64,000 nucleotides of DNA from Treponema sp. (GTDB lineage Bacteria; Spirochaetota; Spirochaetia; Treponematales; Treponemataceae): positions 1 through 64,000 of the forward strand of contig JAFSRD010000041.1 in the NCBI GenBank assembly GCA_017446265.1. Reading direction: 5' to 3'. Under the pieces are notes generated by a model. The model made no database searches. It was not told where the DNA came from and saw only the letters and a program-made list of their open reading frames with translations. Positions 16,801 through 24,641 of this stretch are shown one piece after another. A program made the position numbers and the translations under genes. Positions within the stretch are counted from its first letter, which is position 1; the number at the start of each line of letters is the position of its first letter.

Positions 16801-19775
16801 CGCTTGCTTCCGTAGAAAACAAAAACGTCACGGGCACATATCGCGTGCTCGGCATGGACGACGAAAAGAGCAGCACATTCTATCTTGCAAGCACGAGCGG
16901 AAGATTGCTGCCAGACGGATTTGAACCTGTTCTCACCGATAGGGCGGGTAACCCACCACCGGAACTCAAAAAAGAAAAGTACAAGGCGCCGGGCAGCGTA
17001 CTCGGCAGGCGGGAACGCAACGTATCAGGTTATGTCATTCCGCTCTCGTGTTCTTCTTTAAAAGGTGCTGACGGCTGGACGGCTGTTTCAATCAATTTAA
17101 GCGGCGGCAGCCTGCTTTCATCTGGAACAACATTTTCAATCGGATTAAAAACAACAGATATGAGCCCAGACTGCATCGTATACTTGCAGCTTGGCATTGA
17201 CGCCTCGCAAGACGTTGATGTTCGAGATGAAGCAAAAAACAAAATCCCCACATGGAAAATTTCGCTTGAAAACTCATCGTCTCCAAATACGCTACGCGAT
17301 GTTGTTGCGCCACTGTATCTCGACAGCGCACATGCAGACAGTTGGCAAGCAGTCACCGTTGCGCTCACCGACTATGACCGCTCGCGCCTTACAAAACATC
17401 ACGATGCGCGCATCATCGTTGTGAATGAGGGAACGGGACCTACAACTTCTGGAAGCCTTGCAATCGGACCGTATGAGACAGCTGTGCAGACAGTGTTCAC
17501 ACGCGTTTACGACAACAACATGACAGTTGCCGCACGCCAAGAAGTTGCGCTAGATGTGCCAAATGCGTCAAAGTTCAACACGGGCACAAATTACGCTGCG
17601 CTCGTCACTTGGAAAAACGATGCGCCATCTGCACCTGCATCAGAAAAACGATGCCTAACGCTTGCAAAATATTTTGACGAAGTTGACATTGCACCATACA
17701 AAACGCTGAACATGTATTTTAAATATTCAGGTGAAACTGCATTCATTGGAAGCACGACAACAGACGAAAAGCCAATCACGTTTGCGCTTGATGCGGATGC
17801 GACTTCTATCGATGATGAGGGACGTACTGCTGTCAAATTTGAAATTCCGCCCAAATATTCTGCCCTCTTCGCAGACAATGCATATCATCTTTTAACAATC
17901 AATCTTGCAGACAAAAAAGTTTTTATAGACAACAACGAAATTGCAACTGCTCAGATGCAGATAAACACATCAGTCATTCCAACGCGATTAAAAATGGAAA
18001 TCGATACAGCTGCAAACGGCAAGACGTACAAAAAAGGCTCGTTCACGTTCGACGAATTGCACCTTGACGGCAGCAGCGTGTATGGCATGTTCGCAAACGT
18101 CACAAAAGTGTCGTACAAAAAAGACGGCGTTGTTCTTGCAAGCAAAAATGGTTTTCCCATCGTAGAAAACGTGTCGCTTGCAGCACGTGCAAAAGAAGAA
18201 GGCACTGTCTCGCCGTCGTCGCGTTCGTTTGTTGCAACGGCAGACGCTTCGGCAAACGCAACAATAGCCTCAATTGCAGTTGCAACTGACGCATCGTTTT
18301 CAAGCGCGGAAAAAGGCGCGCTTGCAACAGCAGGTTACAGCGTGAGAACAACAACGCCGCTTTTTTCTGTCATATCGTTTTCAGACGCATACCGTTACGA
18401 CCACGCATCAAGCAGCACAGAATACGCGGACGCATTTTCGCTTGCCTTTGACGCGCTGCATGTGCCGCTTTCGCTTTCGTTTGCAACGCGCGCGTCAAGC
18501 AGCATGTGGAGCAGCAATCAAAAATTGGAAGCGACGATCGCTTCATCGTTTGGCAAAAACACATGGAAAGCTGAAGTGCACGCAAAGTCGCAAATTGCGC
18601 AAAAAATAAAACAGCGCACGTCATTTGATGCGCACACAATCGCACACGGCTGGCTTTCGTCCGTGCGGCTTGCGTATTCAAACGGCGCAAGCACGGCTAA
18701 CTCCCGTACAAGTACAAACGAAATACAGGCAAGCGTGCTGTTGCCGTTTTCATCGTTCAATCCTAAAATCGTCTTTAAAACTGACGGCTCGTATGCGGCA
18801 GCGTCACATATCGTCTTTGCAGATGCCACCACGTTTCTTTCCTCGTTTCCGTTCAAAATAGGCAGGCACACGTTTGCAGTTGAATGGGAAAAAAAAGGCG
18901 GCGGCTCTGAAATTGTAAGCGCAGGCGGCAACTATCTTTCTGACTATGAAAAACTTTTTTCTGCATGGAAAAAACGCTCATGGTATTTTTACGCGTTTCC
19001 GTTTTACGATTTAATAAGCGAAAATCTTGCAAAAGCAGTGCTTAAAGACACGTCGCTCACAGCGCAATTATCGGATTCGCTTTACTACGCCACACGCTAC
19101 AGTGTTTCATGGAAGCGGCAACTTTCAGCTTCTCTGCTCGATTTTTTTGCGCCATCTTCCATGCAACTTGCATTGGAGCGTGACATACGCACAGCAAAAA
19201 ACAAAAGCGACGTGTATCAAATTAAGACAACGCTTGTTACAACGGCGTTCAATATTCTTGGCTCGCAAAGCGTAATGAGCACATTCAAATGGTTTGAGTT
19301 TGACGAATACACCACATCTATTGCCGGCGCAATAAAAATCCCGCGCTCGCATCCAGCGCATACAACGTTTGCACTTTCATTATACACGCAGCAGAATTTT
19401 TATCTAAATGATTTCGACACGCTCAAAACAGGCATAGAGTTCACGTGGGAAACTGACGGCGACTGGAGCACGCAGACGACAGCTATTTGGAAGCGAAAGG
19501 GCAAAATAAGCCCGCTTGCAAATCTTGTCGCATTCATTTGGAAAAAATATGACAAGACGGGCGCAGACATTACGCGCACAATGAGTTTTGACGCAATGAT
19601 TTCCTCGCGCAACAAAAAATTGCATCAGAGTTACACATTCGCAAACACAATGGAAATGAAGTTGCTTTCATACACAACAATTTCATGCGGTGCAACGCTC
19701 GCATACGCAAGCGTCACGAATGAGGCAATGCGCCTTTCGCTCGCGCTTTCACTCGGCGCAAAACTTGAATTTTAG
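13842..19775 (+). CDS. dinB: DNA polymerase IV (DinB) fused in frame to an exported giant beta-barrel protein
   Basis: One uninterrupted frame of 1977 codons. Residues 1-388 are a complete Y-family polymerase IV: HVDIDAFFASVEQ with catalytic D10, SVDEAFIDLTG with D106/E107, the helix-hairpin-helix thumb (KKIWGIGPTTLSRINAAGM), the little finger, and a beta-clamp-like QQELFDF followed by a normal C-terminus ending KARLL. With no stop, residues 389-412 then read as a signal peptide: KKTK, the hydrophobic LLVFALLASFFM, and an AYA cleavage site. About 1560 exported residues follow with beta-rich, lectin-like segments, ending in an aromatic strand (SLALSLGAKLEF) typical of outer-membrane barrels. 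A GTG at 14985 (residue 382) could start the barrel protein separately, but lacks a ribosome site. Either a true fusion with dual starts or a lost stop codon. Confidence 0.85.
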   Translation: MSGNYFLHVDIDAFFASVEQLDNPELRGKPVIVGGLPGERRSVVSTASYEARAYGVHSAMSVAEAYRLCPNGVFMHGRMKRYHELSAKIMDIFRTYSPDMEQMSVDEAFIDLTGTERLFGKPSETAMKLKREVQKKIGLTVSCGLASTKYIAKLASEINKPDGFFEVAHGDEERFMLSLPLKKIWGIGPTTLSRINAAGMHTVKDIHEKSKNLLMTLFGESTGSFLYNVSHGNEVDAFTKEAQSHSISAETTFAYDITDAYTAETALMELCHTVMFRLLKEGFTSKTALVKLRYDDFTTVSIRETRTSEITSTDELYERVCTLFEKKYEAGRGIRLLGVGAEKITALDAPRQQELFDFGEKKKQAVEKAILNLSQKHPDVKVYKARLLKKTKLLVFALLASFFMTHGNHAYAKTDATASGAGAIVTDEAERDTRADTTKESVFDFELGNNNVEFFASGCWESSIVQTTATSFGFGNPFALSFGIPVFKQKVDLSLLFTINKSWFFSADFADSFAKNTIAAGYRGNGIVKEAMIANRGIIFPSFYSVSEFDRNIDGGKNQAPGMSLHLADGKWRFNAAIRYDMLAEHNATFYGTNSVSTISISPAAWQRGQLFVLPSSEDVSAIANIFVESDDGTHTDSNAHTYKRLAPSQYLLLPARSMIVISSDAQSGIKNGKLPRVLITFSSRTRENIKDELGKYDDTVPSDDDLAAFFLARIQKYFSGTDLERYAYAPHAENHYGLFTTIAGDDALIIQSPDGFSPFACAHRYDCGITTATDASVIFARTKQTASSYSAAIAERNIDFVAEDFFLTTHTFVDMYSAHNASNDMRSPASRYPLANSAPGFYLGYDEATDMQLVLRTYTPVTRFDIGTDVSAGSVTVYKNNIIDGGATYDEETGCVTLSTAVSDTDKIYITWYEDSSSINDGAIATAAGFSYDFFPGFFADISFSSRWALGVRNKFADAASSRTGFVSLATGARYTNGGFSAANATLASVENKNVTGTYRVLGMDDEKSSTFYLASTSGRLLPDGFEPVLTDRAGNPPPELKKEKYKAPGSVLGRRERNVSGYVIPLSCSSLKGADGWTAVSINLSGGSLLSSGTTFSIGLKTTDMSPDCIVYLQLGIDASQDVDVRDEAKNKIPTWKISLENSSSPNTLRDVVAPLYLDSAHADSWQAVTVALTDYDRSRLTKHHDARIIVVNEGTGPTTSGSLAIGPYETAVQTVFTRVYDNNMTVAARQEVALDVPNASKFNTGTNYAALVTWKNDAPSAPASEKRCLTLAKYFDEVDIAPYKTLNMYFKYSGETAFIGSTTTDEKPITFALDADATSIDDEGRTAVKFEIPPKYSALFADNAYHLLTINLADKKVFIDNNEIATAQMQINTSVIPTRLKMEIDTAANGKTYKKGSFTFDELHLDGSSVYGMFANVTKVSYKKDGVVLASKNGFPIVENVSLAARAKEEGTVSPSSRSFVATADASANATIASIAVATDASFSSAEKGALATAGYSVRTTTPLFSVISFSDAYRYDHASSSTEYADAFSLAFDALHVPLSLSFATRASSSMWSSNQKLEATIASSFGKNTWKAEVHAKSQIAQKIKQRTSFDAHTIAHGWLSSVRLAYSNGASTANSRTSTNEIQASVLLPFSSFNPKIVFKTDGSYAAASHIVFADATTFLSSFPFKIGRHTFAVEWEKKGGGSEIVSAGGNYLSDYEKLFSAWKKRSWYFYAFPFYDLISENLAKAVLKDTSLTAQLSDSLYYATRYSVSWKRQLSASLLDFFAPSSMQLALERDIRTAKNKSDVYQIKTTLVTTAFNILGSQSVMSTFKWFEFDEYTTSIAGAIKIPRSHPAHTTFALSLYTQQNFYLNDFDTLKTGIEFTWETDGDWSTQTTAIWKRKGKISPLANLVAFIWKKYDKTGADITRTMSFDAMISSRNKKLHQSYTFANTMEMKLLSYTTISCGATLAYASVTNEAMRLSLALSLGAKLEF

Positions 19776-19817
19776 CCTGCCTTTGAGGACTCGCACAAGC
19801 TCTACAACACCATATGA

Positions 19818-21890
19818 TTACTGCAACGGTGCAAAGTAGCCGCTTTCGTCGCGACCGCTTCTGTTCATAAGATATGTCTCCGCTTCAATCGCAAGATACG
19901 CCGTTCCCAAATTTGTGTTGAGCGAAGACACATATGAAAGCTGATACAAGCCTGACGGCAAAGAACGCAAATCATGTATGACAGACGCAAGCCCGACGCT
20001 GCGGTACACATAGTATTCGCCGCCTTCAGTGTTCTCGCACACGTAGCTGATTTCGGGAGCAGCGGCGCGCTGTGAAAGCAACACTGTCGAAAACGCAATA
20101 GAATTGTTGTTGAGATACGCTGCAATCTCTGCAAGTCCGTAGCGTGCAAATGCGTTTTGCGTTGCTCCGCCCGCAGTGATAAAGATGATTGCGCGTTTTG
20201 GCTCCGCGTTTATCAAATCATTTGCAGCAAGGCGGAATGCTAAATCAAGCGGCACGTCTTGGGCAACAGGCGTTTTGAGCGCAGACAGCGAGAACTGCTC
20301 CGCAGCGTTCGGCGCGCCCGCATACTCAGTAGCAGGAACGGCGCCTGCGCAAACTATTCGCAACGTTCCCTGCCCGTTCATGCCGGCAGCAAGTTCTCGC
20401 ACAGCTGTTTGAATTTGCGCATTGTACGACACGCTTTCAGGCTAGCGGTCAATGACGAGCGTCACGTCCTGCACTGTATTGTTTGAAGCCGCTCCTATGA
20501 GCCGTTGCTGCAAAACGGGACGCTTGTTCTCAGTGATGTAAAAATTTTCTTCGCGCAAGCCCACAACGCTCTGGCGGTGGCGATTTTCCACACGCAACTC
20601 AATCGTCACGTTTGGAAATCTGTCTGCGTTTACGCGCTCAATCTGTACAAAAAGCCCCCCGACAAGTTCCTGCATCTTCGCCATGACGTATACTTCATTT
20701 GAGCGCATGTCAGTAACAAGCACATTGCCGTTCACGTCGGGCACTGCGCTTGTCAATCGCGAAGGCGCGTTTCCCGTGCGCGCGCTTTCATATGTTGCAC
20801 CAGTAGTTGTGTCTACTGAAATGACTTTATTGGAATCGCATATGACAAGATAGCCTGCCCACACTTTCATAGATTCAGGGCGATAAAATGTTTTTTCCTG
20901 CACAAGATTGCGCACAAAATTTCCTGCTGTATCAAATTCATAAATTGCACCCGTCACGCTGTCTGCCACATACACGCGATAGTCAACAACTGCAACACCT
21001 GTCGGTCCCTGCAATCCTGCAAAGCTGCCGTCCGCCCTGCCAAAATAAAAAAGCCCGTTGCCGTCCTTGTCAAACACATCAACGCGGCTGTTGCCGTAAT
21101 CAGTTACATAAATGTTGCCGTTGCTGTCTTCAGCAAGATACTGCGGTCCTATGCACTGTCCGACACCCCGCCCCTTTGAGCCGATATATTTAATAAATCC
21201 GCCATTTGAATTCAACAGTGCAAGACGGTCGCCCGCGCTCTCGCTTACGAGCAGATTGCCGTCACGCAACTTGATGATGTCGAGCGGACGATCAAATCCA
21301 TTGAGCGGTCCTTCTGCGCGGCGCACAACTGTTCCATTCACATTTATCTTGACAAGTTCGTTCGTTCCATATGCAACTATCCACGCGCTGCCGTCATCTT
21401 CGGGCAAAACTGACACAGGCTCGCCGAAAATAAGCGTGCTGCCGTTTATGCCGGGGAAACTGCCCGCTTCGGTGTAGCGCAATTCATTTTCATATGAACT
21501 GCCAGTCACTCTGCGCTCGCTCACTACTTCAATTCTGTTCTGCATGAGAATGTCGCCGTATCCGTTGTCATACGCACGCCTCCAGGCAGCGAGAGCCTCG
21601 CCTTCCATGCCGCTGCGGTAGTACGCTTTGCCAAGCCAGTCGAGGATGAAGTTGTCGTCGCTTTTGTACGAAAGTGAACGTTCAAACAGCATGACAGCTT
21701 CGTTGAATGCGCCACGGTAATACGCTTGCACGCCGCGCCTGAACTCTTCCGCAGCCAAACCTTCTTCCGCTGTCCGCATTCTGCCTGTTGCATAAAGGCC
21801 TGCAGTATTGTCTTGTGCAAAGACAGCCACGCATGCAAGCAGCGCGCACATGAAAAAAAATAATTTTATTACACCTTGCATTTTTTTCAT
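19818..21890 (-). pseudogene. TPR / NHL-propeller / VWA secreted protein gene interrupted by TAG
   Basis: Two pieces in the same frame are separated by one TAG at 20442-20444. The first 482 codons encode a signal peptide (VIKLFFFMCALLACVAVFAQ), two TPR-like repeats (FRRGVQAYYRGAFNEAVMLF...), an NHL-type beta-propeller (ESAGDRLALLNSNGGFIKYIG, IYVTDYGNSRVDVFDKDGN, VYVADSVTGAIYEFD) and the start of a VWA domain, ending LVIDR. After the stop the frame continues PESVSYNAQIQTAVRELA and the rest of the VWA fold to 19818. The stop falls where the metal-binding DxSxS serine would be (TCG to TAG would do it). Full length would be 691 residues. Without readthrough the product lacks its VWA fold. The tetratricopeptide gene upstream is only 3 bases away. 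Confidence 0.8.
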
Positions 21891-21893
21891 CGC

Positions 21894-22598
21894 TCATTCC
21901 CTGAAAGCAGAAATCTGCCGCATATGCTCGCGAATTATCTCGTTGCCGCCGTCAAGTTTTTGCGCTTCATCAAGATACTTTTTTGCTTCTTTCAGCAAAC
22001 CAAGTTTAAAATACACCCAACCAAGCGAATCGAGACATGCCGCAGATTTTGGTTCTGCCTCTGTCGCCTTTTTGCAATATGAGAGCGCTTTTGTTAAATC
22101 TTTATTTTCGCACGCGAGTACGTACCCCATGCCGTTGAGCGATGTAAGATTTTCAGGGTCAGCTTCAAGTGATTTTTCATAATACTGCAAGCTCTTCTCA
22201 ACATCGTTCTGCTCCCACGCCACATACGCAATCGCCGCGTACACTGAAGCAGTTTGATACCCCGTTTCAAGCAATTTGTTAAGCTCAAATTCTGCAAGGC
22301 GTTTGCGCCCCGAAAGCGCATAGATGACTGCAAGCAAAAAGCGACACTGCAGCACGCGGTCAAGCTCCGTGCCCGAAGTGACTACCTGTTCAAGATATAA
22401 AAGCGCATCTTCCCACCGTTCAAGCTTTGCATAGCACAATCCGATGTAATACGCAAGTTCAATGCTGTCAACGCTTGCGTCGGCAGGGAGGCCGAGAAAA
22501 AACGAAAGCGAATCTGTGTACCGCTTTTGCTTGTAAAATGCAATTCCTTGTTGCAGCAAGTCTTGCATACCGTGTGATTTCTTTGATTCGTCTGCCAT
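21894..22598 (-). CDS. Tetratricopeptide-repeat protein
   Basis: 234 residues, almost entirely TPR. Units are visible from residue 10 on (LLQQGIAFYKQKRYTDSLSF, YYIGLCYAKLERWEDALLYL, YAAIAYVAWEQNDVEKSLQY, NGMGYVLACENKDLTKALSY, DSLGWVYFKLGLLKEAKKYL). No signal peptide, so probably a cytoplasmic scaffold. ATG 22598 (MADES) is preferred; an ATG 15 bases earlier is in frame. It sits 3 bases upstream of the TPR/NHL/VWA gene and was probably co-expressed with it, perhaps in envelope biogenesis; that is inference only. Confidence 0.85.
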   Translation of the reverse strand: MADESKKSHGMQDLLQQGIAFYKQKRYTDSLSFFLGLPADASVDSIELAYYIGLCYAKLERWEDALLYLEQVVTSGTELDRVLQCRFLLAVIYALSGRKRLAEFELNKLLETGYQTASVYAAIAYVAWEQNDVEKSLQYYEKSLEADPENLTSLNGMGYVLACENKDLTKALSYCKKATEAEPKSAACLDSLGWVYFKLGLLKEAKKYLDEAQKLDGGNEIIREHMRQISAFRE

Positions 22599-22621
22599 GG
22601 TCCCACCCATCACTTGCCATT

Positions 22622-23389
22622 TTACAACGAAAATGAAAAATCGTCCACCACTTTATATGAGCACGGCTCTGCGTGAATACACGACACAGCAATGCAGCCA
22701 CTTTCACATATTGCGTTGTCGCTTGCATCGCTGCCATGTGATATAATGCTGCCGCCGCAAAAAAAGCAGTATGTGTCGCCGTCAGGGCCTTCTACGAGCG
22801 TCACCGAATCACCGTACTCGCGAAATGAAAGGTCGCTCGCGTGTTTAACACCTTTGTAGCTTTTTTGCGACAGCGCATTGACGTTCACGAACACGCATTC
22901 ACCATTCGGCGAGCCGTCTTTGTTTGCTGTTTTGGCAAGCGACATAAGACTGTTGATATTTTTTCTTGCAAACTCGGCAAGTGCATCGTACTGCCATTCG
23001 TCGTTGTGCGAGCGAACGCTCAACGCAATGCCGGGCACACCGTAAAGCACCGCCTGCCGCGCCCCCGCACACGTGCCTGAATATAATATATCTGTTCCCA
23101 TATTTGCGCCGCGGTTTATTCCTGAAAGAACTGCATCAGGCATGCCTCCAAGCAAACCGCTTTTGAGCGCGGCAATGACACAATCAACAGGCATGCCCGA
23201 ACATGAGAAAACACGCTCACCTCGCTTTTTGATTCTCAGCGGCTCAAACATTGTAATGCCGTTTGAAACTGCAGAACGATTTTTGTCAGGCGCAACGATC
23301 CACACCTCATGCTCGTCTTTTAAATGAGCTGCGAGCGCTTGAATGCCTTCTGCAGAAAATCCGTCGTCATTTGTCAATAATAATTTCAT
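22622..23389 (-). CDS. surE: 5'/3'-nucleotidase SurE
   Basis: Dephosphorylates nucleoside monophosphates, mainly 5' and 3' nucleotides, in stress and salvage. 255 residues with MKLLLTNDDGFSAEG (metal-binding D8 and D9), VAPDKNRSAVSNGIT, and LSGINRGANMGTDILYSGTCAGARQA, which are the family's three hallmark segments. Length and motif order are normal, so it is probably active. It lies in a minus-strand cluster with the divergent galactokinase-like gene (13-base gap) and the TPR gene. Confidence 0.95.
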   Translation of the reverse strand: MKLLLTNDDGFSAEGIQALAAHLKDEHEVWIVAPDKNRSAVSNGITMFEPLRIKKRGERVFSCSGMPVDCVIAALKSGLLGGMPDAVLSGINRGANMGTDILYSGTCAGARQAVLYGVPGIALSVRSHNDEWQYDALAEFARKNINSLMSLAKTANKDGSPNGECVFVNVNALSQKSYKGVKHASDLSFREYGDSVTLVEGPDGDTYCFFCGGSIISHGSDASDNAICESGCIAVSCIHAEPCSYKVVDDFSFSL

Positions 23390-23402
23390 ATGGTTCCTAT
23401 CG

Positions 23403-24593
23403 CTATGCTTTTACAATATGCGCTCCGTCGGCAGGCACAACTTCATACGTTGATGGGTGAAATCCGAAAATGCGCTCATACTCTGCAAGCTTACTTTTAA
23501 AATTCATTTTGTCGCTATCTCGCATGAACGCGTAGAGACATCTGCCAAAACCTTTGCCGGTAATGCGCCCGCACGTAACTGGATTGCTCAACTGCTCAAG
23601 GTTAGGCTCAAGCTCTCCGACTCGTTTTAAAATCCAGTCTATTTCAGGACACGAAATCTCAAACAATTCTTTCATGCTTGCATGGCTATGATTTACTGCA
23701 CGCGCAAATTTGCCAAAATCATTTTTTTTGAGCGCATCTCGGGCATTGAGCACATCATCGTGCTCGCGCATGATGCACAAAAGTTTTCTCCGCGTATCTT
23801 CACTCACAACAGCAAGTACTTCGTTTACATCGGTAACATTTTTTTCATACCGCCAGCCGCCGTATACATTCTTTTTTCGCTCGCGCAACTCTCCGAGCAG
23901 GAGCGCATTTGCAGCCTCGTGAATAGACTTTTCGTTCCATACAGAAATGCGCGGCACGCGTGCGTCGGTGAGCAACAGTACTTTATCTTTAAAAGGAAAC
24001 TCCACATAATCATACGTGCCTTTTGAATGGTCAGTAATAAGCAGTTTTCCCGCCTTTGAATAAACGGCAGCATAATTGTCCGCATTGTAGTTGCCTATCT
24101 CTAAAAAAAGCTTGTTGCCGCGCTCAATAGCTTGAAGCATTTCCACATCGGAGCACTTCATGTTGAACAGCGCTCTTATTGCAACTGCGCTTGCCGCTTT
24201 AATTGCTGTTGTAATGCCAAATCCCGCTGACGGGAGAATGTCGCTGTACACGGTAACATCCATGCCGCTGACAGAGAAACCTCCCGACGCATAACCGTAG
24301 ACAATCGCTTTCACAGCATTTGCCCATTTATCCTCGCGCTTAAATTTGAGCGACGAGAGATTTGCACGCTTGCGTTCTCCAGATTGCTTAAAATAAAACT
24401 TGAGCGATGAATCAGAGCGTTTTGACACAGCGATATACACAGGCAGATTGACTGCCATTGAAAGCGTCTTGTCTTTAAAAAACCACGAATGCTCTCCTAT
24501 AAGATGAAAACGACCAGGAGCAACTGCAATCACGTGCGGTGCGGCAGCGTATTCAACTTTATGAGCGGCATTCACCTGCTTTACCTCATTCAT
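23403..24593 (-). CDS. Divergent galactokinase-like GHMP kinase
   Basis: 396 residues, the length of galactokinase, with its three landmarks in order but eroded. The N-terminal PGRFHLIGEHSWFF corresponds to PGRVNLIGEHTDYN. The ATP loop is LPSAGFGITTAIKAA instead of a Gly/Ser-rich PLGxGLSSSAAL. The C-terminal CGRITGKGFGRCLYAFM corresponds to GARMTGGGFGG. The catalytic region usually reading GIMDQ is here NYNADNYAAVYSKAG, so the aspartate context differs. It may phosphorylate a different sugar or be a regulatory or inactive paralogue. No other gal gene is nearby. It is divergent from lnt. Confidence 0.7.
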   Translation of the reverse strand: MNEVKQVNAAHKVEYAAAPHVIAVAPGRFHLIGEHSWFFKDKTLSMAVNLPVYIAVSKRSDSSLKFYFKQSGERKRANLSSLKFKREDKWANAVKAIVYGYASGGFSVSGMDVTVYSDILPSAGFGITTAIKAASAVAIRALFNMKCSDVEMLQAIERGNKLFLEIGNYNADNYAAVYSKAGKLLITDHSKGTYDYVEFPFKDKVLLLTDARVPRISVWNEKSIHEAANALLLGELRERKKNVYGGWRYEKNVTDVNEVLAVVSEDTRRKLLCIMREHDDVLNARDALKKNDFGKFARAVNHSHASMKELFEISCPEIDWILKRVGELEPNLEQLSNPVTCGRITGKGFGRCLYAFMRDSDKMNFKSKLAEYERIFGFHPSTYEVVPADGAHIVKA

Positions 24594-24605
24594 CTATTCC
24601 CTTAC

Positions 24606-24635
24606 TTGCCTATTTGCATAATATCTTTATATAAT
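24606..24635 (+). promoter_or_regulatory. Probable promoter of lnt
   Basis: TTGCCT at 24606, an 18-base spacer and a perfect TATAAT at 24630. The expected start of transcription coincides with ATG 24642, so the message would be leaderless; no ribosome site precedes that ATG. Confidence 0.55.
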
Positions 24636-24641
24636 ATACGA

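Noticed and set aside
20442-20444. Recoding of TAG as an amino acid
   Set aside because: TAG is the normal stop of other genes here (M23 peptidase, dinB fusion, tig), the interrupted sites would need different residues (Ser and Trp), and no suppressor tRNA is seen.
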